Assembly: GCA_018066825.1 (NCBI GenBank)
Contig: JAGPVU010000098.1
Span: forward strand, 1 to 5,489
DNA length: 5,489 nucleotides
Direction of reading: 5' to 3'
Source of the DNA: Cycloclasticus sp.
Lineage (GTDB): Bacteria > Pseudomonadota > Gammaproteobacteria > Methylococcales > Cycloclasticaceae
Under the pieces are notes generated by a model. That model made no database searches and was not told the DNA's origin. It saw only the letters and a list, made by a program, of their open reading frames with translations. Positions 1-5,119 of the stretch are shown one piece after another (the first letter of the stretch is position 1; every line of letters begins with the position of its first letter). The position numbers were made by a program, and so were the translations under genes.

Positions 1-465
1 GCTAACTATACTCATCGTCACAAACAAGGCGCGCAAGATTTGTTTAACATACTGCTCAACATGGGCTATGCCACAATACGAGGCTACACAACTAGCTTTC
101 TCAGTGCTAGTGGGTTAGCGCCCAGCATCGGAATGCTACACAAAGCCCGCGGCAACCACATGGCGCTGAGCTCTGATTTAATGGAGCCTTTTCGGTATAT
201 TGTTGAGCGTGTGGCAACCACCTTACTCAAACGCAACATTATAAATCATACACATTTAGAAGAAAAACAAGGTGAAATAAAATTAAATGCAGGGGGGCGA
301 CGTTTATTTTATACCGCACTCAGCAATCAACTCGAAACTAAACGCCAGCCGAAGTATGGAGGCCAAAAGCAAACTATTATCCAGCACATGCAAACTCAAA
401 GTAACTCTCTTTCACATTGGGTGCATAGCCAAGAAAAAACCTTTAACGTATGGAGGATGCATTGA
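1..465 (+). CDS. cas1: Cas1 CRISPR integrase, C-terminal part (5' end outside window)
   Basis: Cas1 is the metal-dependent integrase that, with Cas2, inserts new spacers at the leader end of a CRISPR array. The frame is open from base 1 to the TGA at 463-465, giving 154 residues of the helical catalytic domain. Visible family signatures are DLFNILLNMGYA (residues 13-24 of the fragment), SGLAPSIGMLH (37-47) and SSDLMEPFR (57-65). H47 (bases 139-141) and the acidic pair D59/E62 match the conserved metal-binding His and acidic residues of Cas1; the remaining catalytic Glu should lie upstream. After this comes a GRRLFYTAL helix and a tail ending FNVWRMH. The stop overlaps the cas2 start by 4 nt, so the two are coupled. 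The N-terminus is missing, so a fusion to reverse transcriptase or Cas6, known for many type III Cas1 proteins, can be neither shown nor excluded. The family call is firm. Confidence 0.95.
   Translation, partial: ANYTHRHKQGAQDLFNILLNMGYATIRGYTTSFLSASGLAPSIGMLHKARGNHMALSSDLMEPFRYIVERVATTLLKRNIINHTHLEEKQGEIKLNAGGRRLFYTALSNQLETKRQPKYGGQKQTIIQHMQTQSNSLSHWVHSQEKTFNVWRMH
452..456 (+). promoter_or_regulatory. Ribosome binding site that decides the cas2 start
   Basis: A GGAGG lies 5 nt upstream of the in-frame TTG at 462. The ATG at 450 overlaps this site and has no Shine-Dalgarno sequence of its own. The site therefore supports initiation at TTG, inside the cas1 stop region, over the ATG. Confidence 0.75.
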
Positions 466-743
466 AGCATTATCTGGTTTGCTACGATATTAGTGACAAC
501 AAAAATCGCCTAAAACTTTCAAAGTTATTAAGGTTTTACGGCGTACGGGTACAAAAATCAGTTTTTGAAATAGGTATTAGAAACAATAATCAACTTGAAC
601 AGCTAAAAAATAGAGCCAAAAACTATTTAGAAGAATTTGACAGCCTGCTATTTTACCGACTTAATCACGCCAGTCGGCAATCCTCTCATGATTGCAATAA
701 CCAACGAATTGCTTATTTTCCTTCCATCATACAAATCCATTAA
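462..743 (+). CDS. cas2: Cas2 CRISPR adaptation protein (TTG start)
   Basis: Cas2 is the small ferredoxin-fold dimer that holds two Cas1 dimers together in the spacer-integration complex. From the TTG at 462 it is 93 aa, the usual size. It begins MKHYLVCYDISDNKNR, the typical Cas2 first strand, with the conserved Asp at position 9. RVQKSVFE (29-36) forms the second conserved strand, followed by a helix (about 40-58) and the strand SLLFYRL. The TTG start is preferred because GGAGG lies 5 nt upstream, TTG overlaps the cas1 TGA as TTGA, and it removes four residues (MEDA) untypical of the family. The longer reading from ATG 450 would give 97 aa. The C-terminal tail (about 70-93) is less conserved. 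The gene is followed directly by the CRISPR leader, the usual cas1-cas2-array order. Confidence 0.93.
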   Translation: MKHYLVCYDISDNKNRLKLSKLLRFYGVRVQKSVFEIGIRNNNQLEQLKNRAKNYLEEFDSLLFYRLNHASRQSSHDCNNQRIAYFPSIIQIH

Positions 744-782
744 CAAAAAACAGTTGGAGTTGCAATGTTATTGAAAAATAGG

Positions 783-803
783 CGGTTTTTTAATTAAAAA
801 CCG
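783..803. repeat. A/T-rich inverted repeat in the leader, possible weak terminator
   Basis: Perfect 8-bp arms CGGTTTTT (783-790) and AAAAACCG (796-803) flank the 5-nt loop TAATT. It starts 39 nt after the cas2 stop, so it may end cas1-cas2 transcription. However, only three pairs are G/C and no T-run follows. A protein-binding palindrome in the leader is equally possible. Confidence 0.4.
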
Positions 804-821
804 ACAGTATGGAGGCATCCC

Positions 822-850
822 TTGACGCGGAATTGCGTTTTAAAAATCAT
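822..850 (+). promoter_or_regulatory. Candidate sigma70-type promoter for the array (distal)
   Basis: TTGACG (822-827, five of six to the -35 consensus) is followed after 17 nt by AATCAT (845-850, four of six to the -10 consensus). Transcription would start near 857, about 45 nt before the first repeat. This is a sequence match only. Confidence 0.35.
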
Positions 851-871
851 TCGCCCAGCAACCCAAAAAAT

Positions 872-880
872 TGCTACAAT
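872..880 (+). promoter_or_regulatory. Candidate extended -10 promoter for the array (proximal)
   Basis: TGCTACAAT matches the extended -10 pattern TGNTATAAT with one mismatch. No good -35 lies at the right distance, as is common for extended -10 promoters. Transcription would begin near 887, roughly 16 nt before repeat 1. Its last base is the first base of the IHF consensus, so IHF binding and promoter use could interfere. Confidence 0.4.
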
Positions 881-892
881 ATCAATGCCTTG
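880..892 (+). promoter_or_regulatory. IHF binding site in the leader
   Basis: TATCAATGCCTTG is an exact match to the IHF consensus WATCAANNNNTTR. It ends 10 nt before repeat 1. In type I-E systems IHF binds at a similar distance from the leader-repeat junction and bends the leader so Cas1-Cas2 inserts at the first repeat. A similar role here is inferred from position and sequence. IHF is essentially proteobacterial, which fits the presumed host. Confidence 0.55.
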
Positions 893-902
893 TAGAGGCG
901 CT

Positions 903-1139
903 AAGGGAGAAGCCTTCACGGTAGATCCCGTTACGACATCAACGCGAATCCAGCCAATAGCCCTCCCCTAAGGGAGAAGCCTTCACGGTAGATCCCGTTA
1001 CGACATATAACTTTTTATTAATGGGGCACTCGATGAAAGGGAGAAGCCTTCACGGTAGATCCCGTTACGACACCAAAATTTGTGGTATAAATTTTGCAGA
1101 TGTAAGGGAGAAGCCTTCACGGTAGATCCTGTTACGAAA
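903..1139 (+). CRISPR. CRISPR array, four 36-nt repeats and three 31-nt spacers
   Basis: Repeats lie at 903-938, 970-1005, 1037-1072 and 1104-1139. The first three are identical, starting AAGGGAGAAGCC and ending CCCGTTACGACA. The fourth has two changes (C to T at repeat position 27, C to A at 35). Spacers at 939-969, 1006-1036 and 1073-1103 are all 31 nt and unrelated. In RNA, repeat positions 16-19 (ACGG) pair with 26-29 (CCGU) around the loop UAGAUC, the kind of stem Cas6 recognises. Cutting at its 3' base would leave a 5' handle of 7-8 nt (UUACGACA), the size usual in type III. The repeat lacks the GAAAC-like 3' end common in many arrays. Direction follows from the adjoining cas1-cas2 and leader and from decay at the right end. 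No Cas6 is in the window. Confidence 0.96.
1074..1096. repeat. Perfect inverted repeat inside spacer 3
   Basis: CAAAATTT (1074-1081) and AAATTTTG (1089-1096) are exact reverse complements around the 7-nt loop GTGGTAT. Together they fill 23 of the 31 spacer bases. The guide part of this crRNA could fold on itself, and the source sequence presumably held a hairpin, such as an operator or terminator. Confidence 0.85.
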
Positions 1140-1171
1140 AATCATGGACCACACTATCAGGCACTTGTACC

Positions 1172-1207
1172 AAGGTAGACGCTTATACGGTAGATTGCGT
1201 TACAGAC
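1172..1207 (+). repeat. Decayed terminal CRISPR repeat (fifth copy)
   Basis: Ungapped comparison with the intact repeat gives 25 identities in 36. The best-kept block is ACGGTAGAT, followed by GCGTTAC. It begins 32 nt after repeat 4, so the array period is kept, and 1140-1171 is probably a fourth spacer. Three stem pairs (ACG/CGT) survive, while the G-C pair next to the loop is lost. Decay at the leader-distal end is typical of old array ends. Confidence 0.85.
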
Positions 1208-1401
1208 TTTATGGTTGATGAGTTTAGGATGGGTCTTTAAAGTGAGTGATATGTTTATGTTAAAACTTTTGTAAAGTATTTAAGTGACGTTGCTGCTCAA
1301 CAAGCACAGATATAGATAGTTACTGTTTGGCTAAGTCTTTATATATTCAATGGGTGCTGAACTTCAAGCAGAGTTGCCTACAGTATAATGGGGTACGAGC
1401 A
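1208..1401. other. Gene-free gap between the array and the convergent effector operon
   Basis: This 194-nt A/T-rich stretch separates the array end from the stop of the TIGR03986 gene, which is read toward it. No credible gene or RNA is visible. Small inverted repeats, ACTTT/AAAGT at 1265-1277 and GTTG/CAAC at 1289-1301, are too short and lack T-runs, so no terminator can be assigned on either strand. Confidence 0.6.
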
Positions 1402-3150
1402 CTATTCCGGCTTTGCCAATACCTCACGATTCTGCTCCATAGCATTGTAAGTTTGTGGTTCTGGATAGGGGAAAAATCCAGTGGCTGGTGTTTTTAGATC
1501 TGCATTTTTTTTAGGATTGGCTATGCTCTTTAAGCTGCTAATGCGAGGGTGGTTTTCCCACTTTTCCCACCTGGGAAATTCCGCGTCCATAGATGTTGTA
1601 AACGCAGCTATGCAGTGTTGTTTTACATCATCAGGTACGTCTGCGTTGTAATTGAAACGCTGTTCTTCGGGGTCGAGTGTTGTTTTGATTGTGATGCAGC
1701 CATAACCATAGGGCTTGCCTGAACCTAAGTTATGCCAGCAGTCATCATCCCCACCCCAGTTAAGCACCCATAATAACGCCCCTAACTCACAAGCTTTCAG
1801 GTTATGAAAACGAATGGTGCCTTTAAATTCTGAACCTGGTGGTAAGTTCTCAAGTCTTCTGTCTAGTTTTGGGTTGTTCTCGGTATTGCTAAAATCATTC
1901 AGCACCCTCTCTCGTGCATAATAACGATTAAATAGACGCAGCCGTGGGTTAGCTGAACTTAATGGCGTGTAAAACGTTTCGTTTTCAGGCACTTTGTTGT
2001 TTTGCTCATTAACATAGGGCTGTTGAATACGTGTGCTTGGGTGCCCGGCGCGGGGTTGCAATAGCCTTAAGGGATCGCTTTCGATTGCTTGTTTCTTTTC
2101 GCTCAGCCGAAATGGTGTGCCGTTAACTCGCCCAGCTAAATTATGTTTTATCTCGCCACTTTCAGTTGTAAACCCCAAAATACATTCGGCATGGTCGGGT
2201 AAGTGGGTATCAAAATCGACGTTTTCAAGGTGTTGTGGATTCACTTTTTTGAGCATGTCATGGGTGCTGTAATTACTGGCAAACTTTGGCAATTTGGTCA
2301 TGCTGATATGTTTTATATTGTTTCTTCCGTCTTTAAATAGAAAGACAGGGACCTCTTGTCCTTGTTCATATTGGTTTTTCCAATAAGATTGCCAGGGGCA
2401 CTGGGAGGCTGCCCGCCTTTGTGATTTATCTTGCTTTATATAGGTGTCGCTAAAGCGTTTGAATTGTTCTTTTGTTAACAGAATCGGTTTATCTTCGACT
2501 GGATTTGAGAATAAGTGTTCATTTTCTCTGGCCCCACAATGCGTACCAAAAACTAATTTACCTTTGAGCTCATTTAGGTGTTGATTGTTATTCTTTTGTT
2601 CGGCGTACCATTTATATTTTTTTTCTATTGAAGCGTTATGCGTGAAGCCGGCTTGACTTAAGTTCTCATAACTTATCTTTTCATAGGTTGTATATTCAAT
2701 TAATACAGGTTCGGCATCGTTATTTTTTTTGATAAACCCATAGCCCAAGCAATCATTTACTTCATCTCGCAAACGGTTATAGTCACTTGTATTAGCCCCA
2801 GCTGGCCTTCTTCGTATGCCAGAATATTCATCCGTTACCTGATCTGCTCGTCCAAATGTGGCGGCTTTCATCAGGCTCCTTACCATGCCTTTTACGCTGC
2901 TCCAAGGGATGGCGTATTGTCCATCGGGTAGTTTATAAAATTGGGTTACATTAGGTTCATCTTCATTTTTGATTTGTTCTCCACCCACACAAATGTTGGT
3001 TTGAGCGGTAATGGTGATGTTTATGCTGCCACTAATGCCATCTTTAAAGGGGATGTCTTGGTTAGCAAATAGCCCCCAGCTGGGTTGGTATACCTTTTCT
3101 TCTGACTGGTCGGGGTAATTATAGGGTAGGTTTTTGCTGTCGTTAGGCAT
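1402..3150 (-). CDS. Type III CRISPR RAMP protein, TIGR03986 family (Cas7-with-insertion type)
   Basis: This 582-aa protein is probably a backbone subunit of the crRNA-guided effector complex. A first RAMP half has the strand GSINITITAQTNICVGG (41-57) and the loop-helix YAIPWSSVKGMVRSLMKAA (79-97), matching the 'IPGSSLKGxxR' motif of Cas7 proteins. A long middle part (about 105-320) looks like an insertion. RAMP-like elements resume at AECILGFTTESGEIKHNLAG (321-340), QPRAGHPSTRIQQPY (365-379), PRLRLFNRYYARER (402-415), FKGTIRFHNLKACELGALLW (442-461) and the glycine-rich loop HNLGSGKPYGYG (473-484), features I associate with TIGR03986. ATG 3150 has GAGGGGG 6 nt upstream and follows the previous stop by 1 nt (TAAATG). 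It is the last gene of the operon and ends with TAG. Exact subunit equivalence and whether it cuts RNA are inferred from family resemblance. Confidence 0.85.
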   Translation of the reverse strand: MPNDSKNLPYNYPDQSEEKVYQPSWGLFANQDIPFKDGISGSINITITAQTNICVGGEQIKNEDEPNVTQFYKLPDGQYAIPWSSVKGMVRSLMKAATFGRADQVTDEYSGIRRRPAGANTSDYNRLRDEVNDCLGYGFIKKNNDAEPVLIEYTTYEKISYENLSQAGFTHNASIEKKYKWYAEQKNNNQHLNELKGKLVFGTHCGARENEHLFSNPVEDKPILLTKEQFKRFSDTYIKQDKSQRRAASQCPWQSYWKNQYEQGQEVPVFLFKDGRNNIKHISMTKLPKFASNYSTHDMLKKVNPQHLENVDFDTHLPDHAECILGFTTESGEIKHNLAGRVNGTPFRLSEKKQAIESDPLRLLQPRAGHPSTRIQQPYVNEQNNKVPENETFYTPLSSANPRLRLFNRYYARERVLNDFSNTENNPKLDRRLENLPPGSEFKGTIRFHNLKACELGALLWVLNWGGDDDCWHNLGSGKPYGYGCITIKTTLDPEEQRFNYNADVPDDVKQHCIAAFTTSMDAEFPRWEKWENHPRISSLKSIANPKKNADLKTPATGFFPYPEPQTYNAMEQNREVLAKPE

Positions 3151-3151
3151 T

Positions 3152-3703
3152 TTATGCCCCCTCTTTTTTGTTGTCGCTAAAACCTACAAACCGAGAAAAA
3201 GCACTTTGGTAACTGTGTTCAGCTAATTGGTAATAAATGCGATATTGAAGATGCGGACTGTCTTCTTTGTTTTTTGCGTTATTCAGTAAATATTGCTCTT
3301 GGCAGAGCATGGGTTCGCCTGTGGTATTATCGCCTTCTTGGTAGTGGGTAACGACCCAACCATGATGTATTTGCCGTAAGTGTATGCTGGTTTGTTTATT
3401 AATTAACCATTCACCTTCTAATAGGTATCCGTGTTTGTCAACTGCATAAGTATTATCCCAGGGTGCATGAATTTCCTTTTGGCTTCTGGCCCAGCCCTGA
3501 GTGGTGTCAGTGTCAGCTAATGTTTTTTCCAGTTCTTCCCAAAGCGTTTCGTACGTTGTACTGAGTTGATCGGGTGTATAAATGTGCTTTTTAGCCGTTA
3601 CGCTAAGCGTTGTGCTTGCTAGTGGTTGGCCGTTAAAGCCATTATCTGCAGCTATGTTATTAAAGTGTTCTATTTGCGTGGTTATTGCTGTTTTCTCGTT
3701 CAT
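3152..3703 (-). CDS. csx19: Csx19-like (TIGR03984) type III-D protein
   Basis: Csx19 is a small accessory subunit found in type III-D operons. The protein is 183 aa, soluble, without signal peptide or membrane segment. The part resembling the family is the C-terminal half: strands in GYLLEGEWLINKQTSIHLRQ (92-111) and GWVVTHYQEGD (115-125), then LQYRIYYQL (152-160) and the ending SYQSAFSRFVGF (164-175). The N-terminal half (1-80) is not recognised. ATG 3703 is chosen because it overlaps the stop of the upstream gene as ATGA and has AGAGGT 6 nt before it. The frame stays open to an ATG at 3805, but those 34 extra residues would lie wholly inside the neighbouring gene. The downstream gene starts 1 nt after this stop. 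The family call rests on recognised pattern and context, not alignment; an unrelated small type III subunit is the alternative. Confidence 0.6.
   Translation of the reverse strand: MNEKTAITTQIEHFNNIAADNGFNGQPLASTTLSVTAKKHIYTPDQLSTTYETLWEELEKTLADTDTTQGWARSQKEIHAPWDNTYAVDKHGYLLEGEWLINKQTSIHLRQIHHGWVVTHYQEGDNTTGEPMLCQEQYLLNNAKNKEDSPHLQYRIYYQLAEHSYQSAFSRFVGFSDNKKEGA
3157..3163 (-). promoter_or_regulatory. Ribosome binding site of the TIGR03986 gene
   Basis: GAGGGGG on the minus strand lies 6 nt before the ATG at 3150, inside the last codons of the csx19-like gene. It supports that start and translational coupling. Confidence 0.7.
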
Positions 3704-5112
3704 GCCGGTACCTCTGTCGACGCTTGAAAATAGCCATGCCCTCTGCCTGATGCCGCTCCAATAGCAAGGCGATTGTTTAGAAAGTCGTCTAGTGTTGTTT
3801 TCCATGCATCACTATAATCGACAGGTATTTCTTTAAGTTCCAAAATGGCAATGGTTACTTCTGTTTGATAAAGCAGTTCTTCACTAAACAGCGCTGAATC
3901 AATTGTTCCACCTAAGTGATGCGATATTTTATTGTGTATTTGTTGGCCAATTTTATCTTTTGCGCACCATGTTTTCGGGTCTAAGTAGATATCGTTAATG
4001 GATATGATGCCTGCGTGTCCTTTGCTATTTTCGTGATCGGTTTTTTTACCGAACAAGGCGTTAGTTGCATCAGTTCGTTGTTCTTTAAACAGTTTGTCAC
4101 TCGAAATATTGTCTTCAGAAACAAATTCGCCTTTTTCACAGCGATAGTGAAAATCAAGTCGATGCGCGAGCGGGCCTAATATGGCTGTACCGGGTAGGAT
4201 AATCATCGTTTTTATTTTTGCAAAGTTGCCTTCCTCCCACTCGATAACGGGTTCTGAGAGCGGTAGCATATCGGGTTGCTTTTCAATGCCTGAGAAACTT
4301 TCTGTGCCGGCCCCTATGCGCCAAAAATCCACTGCGTTAAGAGTGTAGGTTGATTCTTTCTTGCTAAGTGAATGGTTAATTTCAACAGTATCTGTAATAT
4401 CTTTAAAATTTGCATCATTACTAATAGTGCATGGGTAGCCGTCTATGCTTTCTTGATTTGTATTATCAATTAGATAGTGCTTTAAACTGATAATGTTAAA
4501 AGCACCTAAGTTTTTATGGTGGTAACTTCCAAGGCGAAATAAAGGAGATTTTATGAGGCTAAGTATGCGTGTTAATTCGGTAGGGCATGTTTCTTCATTT
4601 GTTTCATAGCTTATTTCAAAGGTGTAGCGCAAGCCCTTTGGTGCGATGGCAAAATTATAATAAACGCCGTCTTTTACCGCGCCTCTTGCATTGATGGCAT
4701 TTCGTTCACGCAGCAAGGGTGTTGTTTGTAGTGACTGAAGGTAGCTAAGCAGAGTATCGTTAGTAATATCTTGCTGGCTTAATAAACCTGTAGCAGGGCT
4801 GTTTTTTGAGTCGTGTACAACGGCAAAATCAATACTAATGTTTGAAGCTTGACCTTTAGCGGTATCTTGATAGCCCCAAAGTTTGTTGGTGCAGTCATTT
4901 TCAGGATTTTCATATGCTTGTTTGTATAAGGCACGTAATGTTCCGCGTAAGGTTTTACCGGGTATCATGGGCAAACCATTGCTGTCCGTTAGGATGTTGG
5001 CATCTTCGGTGTTGATGATGTCTCCACCTTGGATGGAAAGCGGCGTGCTGGATTCTATGCAAACCCGTACAACGTGTTCGTATTGCATGACACTTGTTTT
5101 TTTTTCGTCCAT
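3700..5112 (-). CDS. Double-RAMP (Cas7-Cas7 fusion) type III effector subunit
   Basis: This 470-aa protein contains two Cas7/Csm3-like RAMP domains and probably supplies two backbone positions along the crRNA. Domain 1 (about 10-215) has VRVCIESSTPLSIQGGD (15-31), D37 in the loop where Csm3 carries its RNA-cleaving Asp, LPMIPGKTLRGTLRALYKQA (47-66), RERNAINARGAVKDG (135-149) and the glycine-rich loop LGSYHHKNLGAF (194-205). Domain 2 (about 255-470) has KIKTMIILPGTAILGPLAHR (299-318), ALFG (352-355), GHAGIISINDIYL (365-377), HHLGGTIDSALFSEELLYQT (398-417) and the C-terminal loop LAIGAASGRGHGYFQ (449-463). No Asp is obvious in domain 2 at the place of D37. The family's two-Cas7 subunit in the III-D variant is the closest parallel I know. 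ATG 5112 follows the upstream stop by 7 nt with no clear Shine-Dalgarno; an ATG at 5088 is possible. The stop overlaps csx19. Confidence 0.85.
   Translation of the reverse strand: MDEKKTSVMQYEHVVRVCIESSTPLSIQGGDIINTEDANILTDSNGLPMIPGKTLRGTLRALYKQAYENPENDCTNKLWGYQDTAKGQASNISIDFAVVHDSKNSPATGLLSQQDITNDTLLSYLQSLQTTPLLRERNAINARGAVKDGVYYNFAIAPKGLRYTFEISYETNEETCPTELTRILSLIKSPLFRLGSYHHKNLGAFNIISLKHYLIDNTNQESIDGYPCTISNDANFKDITDTVEINHSLSKKESTYTLNAVDFWRIGAGTESFSGIEKQPDMLPLSEPVIEWEEGNFAKIKTMIILPGTAILGPLAHRLDFHYRCEKGEFVSEDNISSDKLFKEQRTDATNALFGKKTDHENSKGHAGIISINDIYLDPKTWCAKDKIGQQIHNKISHHLGGTIDSALFSEELLYQTEVTIAILELKEIPVDYSDAWKTTLDDFLNNRLAIGAASGRGHGYFQASTEVPA
3710..3715 (-). promoter_or_regulatory. Ribosome binding site that decides the csx19-like start
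   Basis: AGAGGT on the minus strand lies 6 nt before the ATG at 3703, which itself overlaps the upstream TGA. This favours a 183-aa product over a longer one starting at 3805. Confidence 0.7.
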
Positions 5113-5119
5113 AAAGCGT

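Larger units (their letters stand above)
744..902 (+). promoter_or_regulatory. CRISPR leader
   Basis: This 159-nt A/T-rich stretch between the cas2 stop and the first repeat occupies the leader position. It lies upstream of the repeats that are identical to each other, while degenerate repeats lie at the opposite end; this polarity marks the leader side, where new spacers enter. It holds an inverted repeat, two candidate promoters and an IHF consensus, listed separately. No convincing protein-coding gene lies in it. Confidence 0.8.

Noticed and set aside
287..493. Alternate plus-strand frame within cas1 and cas2
   Set aside because: It overlaps two genes with clear family motifs in other frames and shows no motif of its own.
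1239..1275. Possible sixth, even more decayed CRISPR repeat at the next expected position
   Set aside because: It begins AAGTGAG at about the right spacing, but I count only about 13 of 36 matches, close to chance in A/T-rich sequence.
1289..1306. Small hairpin (GTTG/CAAC or TGCT/AGCA) as a terminator between array and operon
   Set aside because: Stems are only 4 bp and no T-run follows on either strand.
2033..2272. Plus-strand open frame of 79 codons inside the TIGR03986 gene
   Set aside because: It is antisense to a well-supported RAMP gene, and no family features or ribosome site are evident.
3582..3764. Plus-strand 60-codon hydrophobic frame opposite the csx19-like gene
   Set aside because: The hydrophobic look arises from the complement of polar coding sequence; no independent support.
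3704..3805. 34-residue N-terminal extension of the csx19-like protein
   Set aside because: It would lie entirely inside the upstream gene's C-terminal glycine-rich loop region; ATGA coupling and the ribosome site favour 3703.
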